This document shows positions 46,157 to 56,354 of a DNA stretch of 64,000 nucleotides, piece by piece. A program made the position numbers and the translations under genes. Below the pieces are notes generated by a model that was not told the DNA's origin, ran no database searches, and saw only the letters and a program-made list of their open reading frames with translations. Every line of letters starts with the position of its first letter. Within the stretch, counting starts at the first letter, position 1. The stretch is from Moraxella osloensis (GTDB lineage Bacteria > Pseudomonadota > Gammaproteobacteria > Pseudomonadales > Moraxellaceae). The stretch covers positions 62,001 through 126,000 of the forward strand of contig NZ_CP047227.1 in assembly GCF_009867135.1 (NCBI RefSeq), in the 5' to 3' direction.

Positions 46157-47230
46157 ATGAGTAAGACCTTTTCAAAATTCAATGAGCCAATTTCGCCCGA
46201 TAATGTGGCTGGATCGGACATTGAATATGACAGTCGCTTTTTAGAACTGCAACGCTTAAGTGAGGGTAAGCCTGAACAGCAGTATGGCGATGTCATCATT
46301 GAAGCCCAAGAACCTGACTGGTCAGCGATGGAAAAACTAGGCAGCCAATTACTCTCAGAAACCAAAGATGTGAATGTGTTTTGTCTTTATACTCAAACCA
46401 TCACTGCCAAGTATGGGCTAGAAGGGTTTAAAGTTGGCTGTGAAATTATCGCTGAAAACCTAGAAAAGTATTGGGAAGCCGTCTATCCCAAATTGGTTGA
46501 TGAAGATGGTGAACCTGATGCTTATTACCGTATCAATGCATTAAGCCTATTACTGTCTGAATCAGGCATTATTAAACAAGTCAACAATGCCTATTTGCTT
46601 ACCAATGGCTTATCTAACACCCGTATCACCGTACGCCAAGCACTCGCCATTCTTCAAGACAGCCAAGCCGTTGATTACCCAGGTGGAAAAGAACGCCTTA
46701 TCTTAGACATCCGTGTTAGTAAGGACGCCAACAAACCAGAATTGCTCGCCTTACAAGACGCCTTAGAACAGCTTAACCATATTGAAGCCATTTATAATCA
46801 ACAGCTACCAAATGAGCAAGTGCCGAGTTTTGAGAACATTAAAAAACCCATAGCAACGATTTTAAGCTATGTCGATAATCAGCCTAAAACAGTCGTTGAA
46901 GAAACACCAGAAACCCCTCTTACCAGCCCAAATCAAGCACCGAGTAGCATTTTAGTACCCCCTACATCAATTGATAGTAACGCTTGGCGAAATACGCAAC
47001 TGAGCAATCGTAAAGATGTGGAATTGGTACTTGAAAAAGTGTGTCTATATTTTGAGGAATTTGAACCCAGTCACCCTGCTCCTTTATTTATCAGACGCAT
47101 ACAACGTCTCATGAACATGGATTTTTATGACATTATCAAAGACATGACACCCAATAGCTTAGACACCCTCGATATTTTAATTGGACCAAGAGATAATCAT
47201 GACACCGCAGATGATAACTCGCAAGAGTAA
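46157..47230 (+). CDS. tssA: Type VI baseplate/cap protein TssA
   Basis: 357 aa. The ImpA_N domain is clear: GSDIEYDSRFLELQRLSEGK, VIIEAQEPDWSAMEKLGSQL, FCLYTQTITAKYGLEGFKVG, and NLEKYWEAVYPKLVDEDGEP. The C-terminal part after a Pro/Ser/Thr-rich linker (PETPLTSPNQAPSS) has the FEPSHPAPLFIRRIQRLMNM motif of short TssA proteins. TssA coordinates sheath and tube polymerisation at the baseplate. Confidence 0.92.
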   Translation: MSKTFSKFNEPISPDNVAGSDIEYDSRFLELQRLSEGKPEQQYGDVIIEAQEPDWSAMEKLGSQLLSETKDVNVFCLYTQTITAKYGLEGFKVGCEIIAENLEKYWEAVYPKLVDEDGEPDAYYRINALSLLLSESGIIKQVNNAYLLTNGLSNTRITVRQALAILQDSQAVDYPGGKERLILDIRVSKDANKPELLALQDALEQLNHIEAIYNQQLPNEQVPSFENIKKPIATILSYVDNQPKTVVEETPETPLTSPNQAPSSILVPPTSIDSNAWRNTQLSNRKDVELVLEKVCLYFEEFEPSHPAPLFIRRIQRLMNMDFYDIIKDMTPNSLDTLDILIGPRDNHDTADDNSQE

Positions 47231-47304
47231 ACGATGTTTTAATTTACAGACAAGTCTACTTTTGTTAGGGTAGTAACTATTTGTGGTTAAACTAGGAGAA
47301 AATT

Positions 47305-47880
47305 ATGTCAAGACATGACGCCAATAAGAAATATAGTTCAGGTCAAAAATTTATCGCTCGCAACCGTGCCCCCCGTGTTCAGATTGAATACGATGTGGAA
47401 CTTTATGGTTCAGACACCAAAGTTGAGCTACCTTTCATAATGGGTGTTATGTCAGACTTGGTGGGTCAATCACACGTACCAGTACCTGACTTGTCAGAGC
47501 GTAAATTCATGGAAATCGATATTGATAATTTCGACGACCGTATGAAAGCATTAAAACCTCGTGTGGCGTTTCAAGTGGACAACACCCTAACCCATGACGG
47601 TAAGCTAGCGGTTGACCTTGAATTTGAAAGCATGGATGATTTTTCGCCAACCGCGATTGCCAATCAAGTTGAACCCTTACGTGAATTACTAAAAGCCCGC
47701 ACCGAACTATCCAACCTACTGTCGTATATGGATGGTAAAAACGGGGCGGAAGAATTAATTGCAAAACTGCTCGCTGACAATGATTTATTAAAGTCTTTGG
47801 CAGCGAAAGCCAAAGAAGCACCTACTACTTCAGAAACGGCGACACCGAATGAAACCTTCGATAATAGCGATGCTCAATAA
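47305..47880 (+). CDS. tssB: Type VI sheath small subunit TssB (VipA)
   Basis: 191 aa, start after AGGAGAAAATT. Conserved signatures: RAPRVQIEYDVELYG, ELPFIMGVMSDLVGQS, FMEIDIDNFDDRMKALKPRV and EPLRELLKARTELSNLLSYMDGK (two pieces). It forms the contractile sheath with TssC, encoded 75 bp downstream. The C-terminal 25 residues are low-complexity Thr/Ala-rich. Confidence 0.95.
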   Translation: MSRHDANKKYSSGQKFIARNRAPRVQIEYDVELYGSDTKVELPFIMGVMSDLVGQSHVPVPDLSERKFMEIDIDNFDDRMKALKPRVAFQVDNTLTHDGKLAVDLEFESMDDFSPTAIANQVEPLRELLKARTELSNLLSYMDGKNGAEELIAKLLADNDLLKSLAAKAKEAPTTSETATPNETFDNSDAQ

Positions 47881-47955
47881 CCGTTTGAAATAATCGACGC
47901 ATTCGCTTACCAATAATTTAAAAATTAATAAAGCACACAAGGTTGGAACACTGGT

Positions 47956-49458
47956 ATGTTAGACCCCCAATTCGCACCCAATACCGCTCAAAGTCAAACC
48001 ACAACACAGTTTGTCGAAGACGACTTTGAAAAGCTATTACAAAAAGAATTTAAACCCAAAACTGACGATGCCAAAGACGCGGTATCACAAGCGGTTAGTA
48101 CTTTAGCAGAGCAAGCCCTACAAAACTCTGTGACGATTTCAAATGACGCCTATCAAACCATTGAGGCGATGATTGCTGAAATTGACCGTAAGTTATCTGA
48201 ACAGATTAACCAAATCATCCATCACGAAGAGTTCCAAAAACTTGAAGGTTCATGGCGTGGTTTAAAACATTTGGTTAATAACACCGAAACCGATAACCTA
48301 CTTAAAATCAAATTTTTACCGATTAGTAAAAAGGAAGTCTCTCGCAGTATTAAACGCTTTAAAGGGGTTGCTTGGGATCAAAGCCCACTGTTTAAACGCA
48401 TTTATGAAGAAGAATACGGACAATTTGGTGGCGAACCGTTCGGCTGCTTGGTTGGTGACTACTACTTTGATCACTCTGCCCCCGATGTTGAACTGCTACA
48501 AGGCTTAGAGAAAATTTCAGCCGCTGCCCATGCTCCGTTTATCTCGGGTGCATCGCCTGAAGTGATGCAAATGGAGAGTTGGCAAGAACTGGCAAACCCC
48601 CGTGACTTAAGTAAAATCTTCCAAAATACCGAATACGCTCCTTGGCGTAGTCTGCGTGAATCCGATGATTCTCGCTACGTGGGTCTGGCACTACCTCGCT
48701 TTTTATCACGTTTGCCTTATGGGGCAAAAACCAACCCTGTCGACGAGTTTGACTTTGAAGAGGATACTGAAGGGGCAGAACACAATAAATATACATGGGC
48801 GAATGCTGCTTATGCCATGGCGGTGAACATTAACCGCTCATTTAAACATTATGGCTGGTGTACCTCCATTCGTGGGGTTGAATCAGGCGGTATTGTCGAA
48901 AACTTACCCTGTCACACCTTTCCAACCGATGACGGCGGGGTTGACATGAAATGCCCAACGGAAATTGCCATTAGCGACCGCCGTGAAGCAGAATTGGCAA
49001 GCCTTGGGTTTATGCCACTCGTGCACCGTAAAAACTCAGACTTAGCGGCGTTTATTGGGGCTCAATCGTTGCATCAACCTGCGGATTATTATGATGCCGA
49101 TGCCTCTGCCAATGCCAAACTATCTGCACGTTTACCCTATTTATTTGCTTGTTGCCGTTTTGCTCATTACCTAAAATGTATCGTGCGTGACAAAGTCGGT
49201 TCGTTTAAAGACCGTGACGCCATGGAACGCTGGCTTAATGAGTGGATTATGAACTATGTGGATGGCGATCCTGCAAACTCGACTCAAGAAACTAAGGCGA
49301 GAAAGCCTTTAGCTTCTGCTGAGGTGGTAGTAGAAGAAGTAGAGGATAATCCTGGCTTTTATACCTCTAAATTTTTCTTAAAACCACATTATCAACTAGA
49401 GGGACTCACAGTTTCGCTTAGACTGGTGTCTAAACTTCCCTCTGCAAAAGAAGAGTAA
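47956..49458 (+). CDS. tssC: Type VI sheath large subunit TssC (VipB)
   Basis: 500 aa, usual length. Conserved stretches include HHEEFQKLEGSWRGLKHLV, GEPFGCLVGDYYFDHSAPDV, AAHAPFISGASPEVMQMESW, WANAAYAMAVNINRSFKHYG and the C-terminal LEGLTVSLRLVSKLPS used for interaction with ClpV and the tube. No anomaly seen. Confidence 0.96.
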   Translation: MLDPQFAPNTAQSQTTTQFVEDDFEKLLQKEFKPKTDDAKDAVSQAVSTLAEQALQNSVTISNDAYQTIEAMIAEIDRKLSEQINQIIHHEEFQKLEGSWRGLKHLVNNTETDNLLKIKFLPISKKEVSRSIKRFKGVAWDQSPLFKRIYEEEYGQFGGEPFGCLVGDYYFDHSAPDVELLQGLEKISAAAHAPFISGASPEVMQMESWQELANPRDLSKIFQNTEYAPWRSLRESDDSRYVGLALPRFLSRLPYGAKTNPVDEFDFEEDTEGAEHNKYTWANAAYAMAVNINRSFKHYGWCTSIRGVESGGIVENLPCHTFPTDDGGVDMKCPTEIAISDRREAELASLGFMPLVHRKNSDLAAFIGAQSLHQPADYYDADASANAKLSARLPYLFACCRFAHYLKCIVRDKVGSFKDRDAMERWLNEWIMNYVDGDPANSTQETKARKPLASAEVVVEEVEDNPGFYTSKFFLKPHYQLEGLTVSLRLVSKLPSAKEE

Positions 49459-49498
49459 TACCCTTAACTTAACACATAAAGCTCATAAGGAGAATCAA

Positions 49499-49981
49499 AT
49501 GGCTTTAGATATGTTTATGCGTATTGAAGGTGTGAATGGTGAGTCTAAAGACGCTAATCACAAAGACTGGACTGATATTAAAAGCTTTACTTGGGGTGCT
49601 GAGCAACCAGGTTCAATGAACACTGGCGGCGGTGGCGGTGCTGGTAAAGTCAACTTCGACGACTTAACTGTGGTGGCTGCCATTGATAAAGCCGCTCCAA
49701 CCGTTCTTAAAAATTGTGCGATTGGTCAACACTTAGGTAAAGTTGAAATTTCAGTCTGTAAAGCAGGCGGTAGCCAAATCGAGTACTCACGTACCACCTT
49801 AGAAGATGTGTTGGTGACCTCAGTTAAATTTGTGGGTGCCAAAGAAAACGAAGCGTTGATGATGGAGTATGGTTTCCAAGCTGCAAAAGTGAAAAACCAA
49901 TATTGGGAACAAACCGATAAAGGGTCTAAAGGAGCTGAAGTGCAAATGGGCTTTGATGTTAAACAAAACAAAACCGTTTAA
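49499..49981 (+). CDS. hcp: Type VI inner-tube protein Hcp (TssD)
   Basis: 160 aa, strong AAGGAGA eight bases before the ATG. Hcp1 family: MFMRIEGVNGESKDANHKDW, SFTWGAEQ, HLGKVEISVCKAGG, SRTTLEDVLVTSVKF and YGFQAAKVKNQYWEQ. It forms hexameric rings of the inner tube and can chaperone small effectors. A hairpin terminator follows it, so it can be expressed above the distal genes. Confidence 0.96.
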   Translation: MALDMFMRIEGVNGESKDANHKDWTDIKSFTWGAEQPGSMNTGGGGGAGKVNFDDLTVVAAIDKAAPTVLKNCAIGQHLGKVEISVCKAGGSQIEYSRTTLEDVLVTSVKFVGAKENEALMMEYGFQAAKVKNQYWEQTDKGSKGAEVQMGFDVKQNKTV

Positions 49982-50096
49982 TCAAGCCGTGTTCAATGTC
50001 ATTGTGGCTTGCTCAATAGCCTTTTACATGAGTAGCCTTTTACCTAGGTAGCCTTGTATCAAAAATACGGTGAGTGATGAGGGCATTGAATGAGAT

Positions 50097-50130
50097 AAAA
50101 AACCTAACTTATGTTTAAGTTGGGTTTTTT
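50097..50130 (+). terminator. Intrinsic terminator after hcp
   Basis: The stem AACCTAACTTA / TTAAGTTGGGTT with a short loop, preceded by an A run and followed by six T residues, is a good Rho-independent terminator. It probably attenuates transcription between hcp and tssE. Confidence 0.8.
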
Positions 50131-50170
50131 ATTAATCGCTTATTTTATTTAACGTAAGGTTAAAGGGTGT

Positions 50171-50695
50171 ATGAGTCTTAAACGCAACGTAAAGCTATCG
50201 AACCAACTGCTACCCTCGCTATTGGATCGCTTAACCGATCAAGAGCCTAAACGTCGTAAAGAGATCAAGCAAGATTATGTGTTTAACTTACCGCAATACC
50301 GTCAGGCGGTGCTACGCGATGTATTAGCCTTACTCAATACCACCTGTTTACAAAGTAATGACTTAGACGTCCTATTAGCCCCCAATCTAGAAACCAGTGT
50401 CATTAATTATGGGATACGGGCATTTTCAGGTAATAACTTTGCCGACATTGAATGGCAGCAAGTTGAACAGATCATTAAACATGCTTTGATTAACTATGAA
50501 CCACGGCTAGAAGCCAGCAGTATTGCCGTAAAAGTTATTATCGACAACGAAGCAGAATTACTCAACCATCGCTTGATTATTGAGATTAAAGGTGACTTAA
50601 AACTCAATCCCTACCCACAAGAATTCCTATTACGCACCAGCATGGACATTGAGACGGGATTATTTAATTTGGTGGAAGGTAAAACCGATGAATGA
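50171..50695 (+). CDS. tssE: Type VI baseplate protein TssE (gp25-like)
   Basis: 174 aa. GPW/gp25 domain: PSLLDRLTDQEPKRRK at the start, QYRQAVLRDVLALLNT, VINYGIRAFSGNNFAD, and IIKHALINYEPRLEASSIAV, where the EPRL region is conserved. It connects the baseplate wedge to the sheath. It ends inside the start of tssF (eight-base overlap). Confidence 0.94.
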   Translation: MSLKRNVKLSNQLLPSLLDRLTDQEPKRRKEIKQDYVFNLPQYRQAVLRDVLALLNTTCLQSNDLDVLLAPNLETSVINYGIRAFSGNNFADIEWQQVEQIIKHALINYEPRLEASSIAVKVIIDNEAELLNHRLIIEIKGDLKLNPYPQEFLLRTSMDIETGLFNLVEGKTDE

Positions 50696-52655
50696 TAAGT
50701 TGTTTGATTATTACAATAAAGAATTGATTGCCATCCGTGAGCTTGCCAAAGAATTTGCCGCTCGATATCCTAAAGTCGCTGCCAGACTTGACATGCATGA
50801 CACCGAAATCTCCGACCCCTATGTCGAGCGGTTGCTTGAGGGGGTGAGTTTTTTAACCGCCCGTACCCAATTAAAAATTGACGCTGAATATCCACGCTTT
50901 GTCCAGCGTATCATGGAAGTGCTTTACCCCCAGTTTCTGACCCAAACCCCTGCCAGTGCCATTGTAAGTCTGGCGGTATCGCACAAACAAACCTTAAACG
51001 TGTTGCACCAAGTCAATCGAGAACAAACCCTCACCTCCCTACCACTGCGGGAGATTAACGAGCACATCAGTTGTCAATATTCAGTAACTCAAGCGTTGGA
51101 ACTGACACCGCTACAAATCCTATCTGCGACCTACACCCCCTCGTTGGGTTATTTACCTAAAACCTTGCAACTTGACCGCCGAGCCGTGGAACATTCCGCC
51201 TTACGTGTTGATTTCTCACTGGCGATTGATGGGGTATGCTCAGATTTAATTCCTGAAAAACTACCCATCTATCTAGGGTCTGAGCTGGCCAAATCCTCAC
51301 AGCTTTTAAACTTACTAATGAATCACTGTGACAAAGTGATTTGTCATAGCTTTGAAAATCCGCAAGCTTGGTATCAAGAGCTTAAACACACGCCTAAACA
51401 GTTGGGCTTTGCTGACAATGAGGCATTGAGCTTTAATCTTAATAAAAACGTGGCGGCTTTGCGACTGGTTCAAGAATACATTCAATTGCCTGAAAAGTTT
51501 TTATTTATCGAACAGGCGGGCATTAAAGCGGCGATCAAAAACAGCGAGCAACAAGGGTGGTTTCCAAATCGAGCTGAGCAAATTGAAGAAGTGGTCAGTG
51601 AAAACGGGGTGAATAAACGCATTGTTGGCTTTAAAAAGCGTTATTTTAGTGTCTCCTTTATTTTTAACAAACATATTGAAACCTTAGAAGGACTTGTCAA
51701 GGCAGAGGACTTTGCCTTAAATGCCACCCCCGTGGTCAATCTGTTTAAAAAATCAGGTATTCGCTTTGCCGTCGACATTCAAGACACCCAGTTTCACGTG
51801 GTGCCTGATCGCACCCAACCGTTAAACTATGAAATCTATGCCATTGAGCAAGTCAAAGGTTTTGACTTTCAAAACAACTTACGCACCCGCTTTCGCCCAA
51901 TTTACCAAGTTAATCATGACCAGCCCAGCAGCAGCCAAACATATGCGTTCTTCTCTGCTCTGCGAGAAGCGAGAGTACCGTCAGAAAAATACCACCAAGA
52001 AGGCGGTCGTACTTCCTATTTAGGCAGTGAGGTGTTTTTAAGCGTGACCGATCAAAGTAAACCCTTGGTTGATGAACACATTCATCAACTTTCGGTCGAT
52101 GCTTGGTGTACCAACCGTGATTTACCGCTACTAATGGCACGCTCTAAAACCTCGGATTTTTTAATCGACAATGCCCTACCTGTGGAGCGTATTAAAATCA
52201 TCTCAAAGCTCACCCGTCCTAAAGAAGCGGTGGATGAGCATGAATCACTGTGGTCTTTGCTAAATTTATTGAATTTAAATCTAGTTTCGTTGGCTAAAAT
52301 GGATGCTGATGCCAATATCGCCTATTTTAAAGCACTTTTGTTATCCTTCCCCCATGACAAGACCAACTTATATCGCCAGCAAGTCAACGCCATTGACAGT
52401 CTAACAGTGACACCCACTTCCCGTATCGTGCGTCAGCACAACTACTCAGGTATGATTCGGGGAATTCATGTCAACATAGTAATTGATGAAGGTCGCATGG
52501 GCGGTATTCACCCTTACCTATTTGGCTCGTTATTAAACCATTACTTACAGATGTCAGTTTCCGTAAATGCCTTTGTGCAATTCTCCCTAGAATTGCTACA
52601 AAGCCATGAAGTGATTACCTGGCCTGTGGCAGACGGAGAGCGAGCCATTTTATGA
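50688..52655 (+). CDS. tssF: Type VI baseplate protein TssF (VasA)
   Basis: 655 aa from the ATG at 50688 (MNDKLFDYYNKELIAIRELA), the family start; a longer frame from 50649 overlaps tssE and is not needed. Signatures: FAARYPKVAARLDMHDTEIS, DPYVERLLEGVSFLTARTQ, YPQFLTQTPASAIV and, near the end, PYLFGSLLNHYLQMSVSVNA. It builds the wedge with TssE, TssG and TssK. Translationally coupled to tssG. Confidence 0.95.
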   Translation: MNDKLFDYYNKELIAIRELAKEFAARYPKVAARLDMHDTEISDPYVERLLEGVSFLTARTQLKIDAEYPRFVQRIMEVLYPQFLTQTPASAIVSLAVSHKQTLNVLHQVNREQTLTSLPLREINEHISCQYSVTQALELTPLQILSATYTPSLGYLPKTLQLDRRAVEHSALRVDFSLAIDGVCSDLIPEKLPIYLGSELAKSSQLLNLLMNHCDKVICHSFENPQAWYQELKHTPKQLGFADNEALSFNLNKNVAALRLVQEYIQLPEKFLFIEQAGIKAAIKNSEQQGWFPNRAEQIEEVVSENGVNKRIVGFKKRYFSVSFIFNKHIETLEGLVKAEDFALNATPVVNLFKKSGIRFAVDIQDTQFHVVPDRTQPLNYEIYAIEQVKGFDFQNNLRTRFRPIYQVNHDQPSSSQTYAFFSALREARVPSEKYHQEGGRTSYLGSEVFLSVTDQSKPLVDEHIHQLSVDAWCTNRDLPLLMARSKTSDFLIDNALPVERIKIISKLTRPKEAVDEHESLWSLLNLLNLNLVSLAKMDADANIAYFKALLLSFPHDKTNLYRQQVNAIDSLTVTPTSRIVRQHNYSGMIRGIHVNIVIDEGRMGGIHPYLFGSLLNHYLQMSVSVNAFVQFSLELLQSHEVITWPVADGERAIL

Positions 52656-53731
52656 ATCATGTGCGTGAAATGACTAACCAAAACGCTGTTTACGCGAGTA
52701 CGGTCAGTGACCGCCCTGCGGTAAGTGATAATGGGCTAGCTGATAACCAAACGGCATTGGCTCAGCAGATTCAAGCCTTTATTGCCCAACTTGAGCGATA
52801 CCCACACCGCTACCACTTATATTCGCTGCTCACTCAGTTAGAGGCATTGGGACTGTTAAAAGACACCACGGACCGCCAAAATCTACAGGTAAGATTGGGT
52901 CAAGATGCCACCTTAACCTTTGCCACCACCAGTATTGCCGCCGTTGAGTCGCATCATCACACCTTACAAGTCTTGATTAATGGCTTTGGTCTCATCGGGG
53001 TTAATGCCCCAATGCCGCTACACTTTACCGAATACATCTTTGAGCGAAAACACCAACATGGTGATAGAACTTGGCTGGCCTTTATCAACTTATTACAGCA
53101 TCGGCTTATCTTGAGTTTTTATCAAGCTTGGCGACAATCTCAAAGTGTAAGTAGCTTAAAACAGCCTGACTCACAAAACTTCACCCATTATATTGCAAGC
53201 CTATTAGGACTTGACAAAGTTGATTTAAGAACCACACAAGATAGTGTTGATTATTATGCCAAAATCTACTATGCAGGGCTGTATGCAGGCGAACGCCGTT
53301 CAGCGGCAAATCTCACCAAAGTGTTAAGCCAGTATTTTGGGGTACCCATTGCCCTACAACAAAACCTTGGACAATGGTTAAAGGTTTTGTTAGACGAGCA
53401 AACCCAGCTGGGTGCCCGTCGCTATCACTTAGGTCAAGGATTAATCTGCGGTGAGCAGTTATATGATGTGAACAATAAATTTCGGGTAATCATTGGTCCT
53501 GTAACCTTTACGACGTATCAGCAGTTCCTTAAAACAGGCATTAATACCCAACGTCTGCAAGAATGGCTGTATTTCTTATTGGGCTATGAATTTAACTGGG
53601 ATGTGCAACTTATCTTGGCTGAACCTGAAGTGCCTGCCTTTATTTTAGGTCAACCGATTCAATTGGGATTAACCAGTTGGATTGGCAACGTTCATCGCGA
53701 TGCCGACGATTTAATTATCAAACAACAATAA
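52652..53731 (+). CDS. tssG: Type VI baseplate protein TssG (VasB)
   Basis: 359 aa; the start overlaps the tssF stop (ATGA). The family region starts about residue 35 (QAFIAQLERYPHRYHLYSLL) and continues with VRLGQDATLTFATTSIA, FGLIGVNAPMPLHFTEYIFE and RYHLGQGLICGEQLYDVNNK. The usual TssG has a shorter leader, so an internal start at 52670 (MTNQNAV) is possible. Confidence 0.94.
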   Translation: MNHVREMTNQNAVYASTVSDRPAVSDNGLADNQTALAQQIQAFIAQLERYPHRYHLYSLLTQLEALGLLKDTTDRQNLQVRLGQDATLTFATTSIAAVESHHHTLQVLINGFGLIGVNAPMPLHFTEYIFERKHQHGDRTWLAFINLLQHRLILSFYQAWRQSQSVSSLKQPDSQNFTHYIASLLGLDKVDLRTTQDSVDYYAKIYYAGLYAGERRSAANLTKVLSQYFGVPIALQQNLGQWLKVLLDEQTQLGARRYHLGQGLICGEQLYDVNNKFRVIIGPVTFTTYQQFLKTGINTQRLQEWLYFLLGYEFNWDVQLILAEPEVPAFILGQPIQLGLTSWIGNVHRDADDLIIKQQ

Positions 53732-53747
53732 CAACACGGAGTCATTT

Positions 53748-56354
53748 ATGTCAACCATCAGTCGCAGTGTCCTTTTCTCAAAACTTAACCCAACCCTGTA
53801 TAAAGCCTTGCAAACCGCTTTTAATTACTGCCGTTTACGGGAAAACAGCTATGTGGAGTTGGTGCATTGGCTACATACCTTATTGCAAGATGACAACAAT
53901 GATATAACGCTTCTGATTAAACAGTTCAATCTTGACAGCAACCAACTCAACAAAGACGTGCTAACTGCTCTTGAACGCTTACCCACAGGAGCCACCAGTG
54001 TGGCGGATTTCTCTGAGCATATTGAAACCGCTGTGGAACAAGCTTGGACCTATACCTCACTTAAATTCAATGCCCAACAGATTCGTGGGGTGTATTTAAT
54101 TTATGCATTACTTAAAACCCCCCGCCTAGCCAACGTATTGGTTGCGATTTCAGCTGAATTTAATAAAATCAAAGCCGACAGTTTAGAAGATGACCTAAGC
54201 TATCTGGTTTCATCGTCAGAAAATAGCCATGAAACGGCAACGACCAGCCAAACCAATCCGAGTGCCTCAGGCGAGTCAGCGTTAAAAAAATACGGCAACA
54301 ACCTAACCGACAAAGCCAAAAACGGACAGATTGACCCCATTGTCGGTCGAGATGATGAAATCCGCCAAATGATTGATATTTTAATGCGTCGCCGCCAAAA
54401 CAACCCGATTTTAACAGGGGAAGCAGGCGTTGGTAAAACCGCTGTGGTAGAAGCCTTAGCCATTAAGCTTGCCGAAGGGGATGTACCACCCCCACTAAAA
54501 GACGTGGAGTTGGTCCTGTTAGACATTGGCTTGTTAAAGGCAGGGGCGAACGTCAACGGCGAATTTGAGTCACGGTTACGGGCAGTAATGGATGAGGTGG
54601 AGTCCAGTCCCAAGCCTGTGATTTTATTTATTGACGAAATCCATACCTTAATTGGAGCAGGCGGTGCAGCAGGCACAGGCGATGCTGCCAACCTACTTAA
54701 ACCTGCCTTGGCTCGTGGCAAACTACGCACCATTGGGGCAACCACTTGGGCGGAGTATAAAAAATACTTTGAAAAAGACCCTGCCTTAACCCGCCGTTTT
54801 CAGGTCATACAAGTGAATGAACCCAGTGAAGACAAAGCCATTGACATGTTACGGGCATTGATTCCGTCACTAGAAGCTCACCATCAGGTATTTATTTTAG
54901 ATGAGGCAATAAAAGCCAGCGTTCAATTATCACATCGTTATATCCCAGCCAGACAACTACCTGATAAAGCGGTCAGCCTGATTGACACCGCCTGTGCTCG
55001 GGTGGCATTAAGCCAACATAGTACGCCAAGCCGTATTGAAACCCTACAACGTAAAATCTTGGCATTGACCACAGAGAAAAATAACCTAGCCCGAGAAAGC
55101 AAGCTTGACATTGACCAACAAGAACGCATTACCCATATTGATAGCTTAATTGCTGACATGAGTAGCCAACTTGAAACATTAGAGCCCCGTTGGCAACAAG
55201 AAAAACAGTTAATTGGTGAACTTAAAGCCATACGCAGTGAAATTCTAAACAGTGACGAGCCTGATACCGCCCTACTTGACCAACAAAAACAGCTGACCGA
55301 GAAATTAAAAGCCATGCAACAAGACACCCCACTGGTCATGTCATTGGTCGATACCCATGCCGTTGCCAATGTGGTCTCTGACTGGACAGGCATTCCTGTG
55401 GGAAAAATGGTGAAAGATGAATTACAAGCGGTATTGAATCTTGACCAAACCTTAGCCAAGCGTATCATTGACCAAGACCATGGTATTGAGGCCATCGCCA
55501 AACGGATTCAAACGGCTCGAGCAAGCCTTGATGACCCCAATAAACCCATTGGCGTATTCATGCTTGCAGGACCGTCAGGGGTCGGTAAAACCGAGACAGC
55601 ATTGGCATTGGCAGATACCCTGTATGGCGGTGAACACAATATTATCACCATCAACATGAGTGAATACCAAGAAGCCCATACTGTCTCAACGCTCAAAGGG
55701 GCTCCCCCAGGCTACGTTGGCTATGGCGAAGGTGGGGTACTGACTGAAGCGGTACGTCGTAAACCTTACAGTGTGGTATTACTTGATGAGGTGGAAAAAG
55801 CCCACCCTGACGTGCATGAAATCTTTTTCCAAGTCTTTGATAAAGGCTGGATGGAAGATGGGGAAGGCAGATACATTGACTTTAAAAACACGATTATTAT
55901 CTTAACCACCAATGTGGGTACTGACCTTATCATGGCGATGTGCGACAACGGCAAACAACAGCCCGAGATTGACAGCATTAAAGATGCCTTGCGTGAGCCA
56001 TTACTCGATGTCTTCCCTGCAGCCCTGCTCGGTCGCATCCAAGTTATCCCTTATTACCCCTTATCAGACACGTCCCTCCAAAAAATCGTGGAATTACAAT
56101 TACAACGCATTGTTAAACGGGTACAACAAAACCACGGTATCAGCTTAACTTACACCGAGGACGTGCCTAAGCTCATTGTTGAGCGGTGTACGGAGGTCGA
56201 ATCAGGCGGTCGGATGATTGATGCGATTTTAACCAACACCGTATTACCCAGCATTAGCCGTCAGCTACTCACCTATATGGTCGCAGGACAAACCGTAAAA
56301 GCGATTCATATTAGTGTGGTCGATAGCGATTTTATGTTTGAGTATAGCGAATAA
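53748..56354 (+). CDS. clpV: Type VI sheath-recycling AAA+ ATPase TssH (ClpV)
   Basis: 868 aa, 16 bp after tssG. N-terminal sheath-binding domain (residues 1-160), first AAA module with Walker A GEAGVGKTAVVEAL (about 224-231) and Walker B VILFIDEIHTLIGAGG, a ClpB-like middle helical region around 440-530, and second AAA module with GPSGVGKTETALALADTLYG (about 608-615), VVLLDEVEKAHPDVHEIFFQ and LTTNVGTDLI. It disassembles contracted TssB/TssC. Intact. Confidence 0.96.
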   Translation: MSTISRSVLFSKLNPTLYKALQTAFNYCRLRENSYVELVHWLHTLLQDDNNDITLLIKQFNLDSNQLNKDVLTALERLPTGATSVADFSEHIETAVEQAWTYTSLKFNAQQIRGVYLIYALLKTPRLANVLVAISAEFNKIKADSLEDDLSYLVSSSENSHETATTSQTNPSASGESALKKYGNNLTDKAKNGQIDPIVGRDDEIRQMIDILMRRRQNNPILTGEAGVGKTAVVEALAIKLAEGDVPPPLKDVELVLLDIGLLKAGANVNGEFESRLRAVMDEVESSPKPVILFIDEIHTLIGAGGAAGTGDAANLLKPALARGKLRTIGATTWAEYKKYFEKDPALTRRFQVIQVNEPSEDKAIDMLRALIPSLEAHHQVFILDEAIKASVQLSHRYIPARQLPDKAVSLIDTACARVALSQHSTPSRIETLQRKILALTTEKNNLARESKLDIDQQERITHIDSLIADMSSQLETLEPRWQQEKQLIGELKAIRSEILNSDEPDTALLDQQKQLTEKLKAMQQDTPLVMSLVDTHAVANVVSDWTGIPVGKMVKDELQAVLNLDQTLAKRIIDQDHGIEAIAKRIQTARASLDDPNKPIGVFMLAGPSGVGKTETALALADTLYGGEHNIITINMSEYQEAHTVSTLKGAPPGYVGYGEGGVLTEAVRRKPYSVVLLDEVEKAHPDVHEIFFQVFDKGWMEDGEGRYIDFKNTIIILTTNVGTDLIMAMCDNGKQQPEIDSIKDALREPLLDVFPAALLGRIQVIPYYPLSDTSLQKIVELQLQRIVKRVQQNHGISLTYTEDVPKLIVERCTEVESGGRMIDAILTNTVLPSISRQLLTYMVAGQTVKAIHISVVDSDFMFEYSE

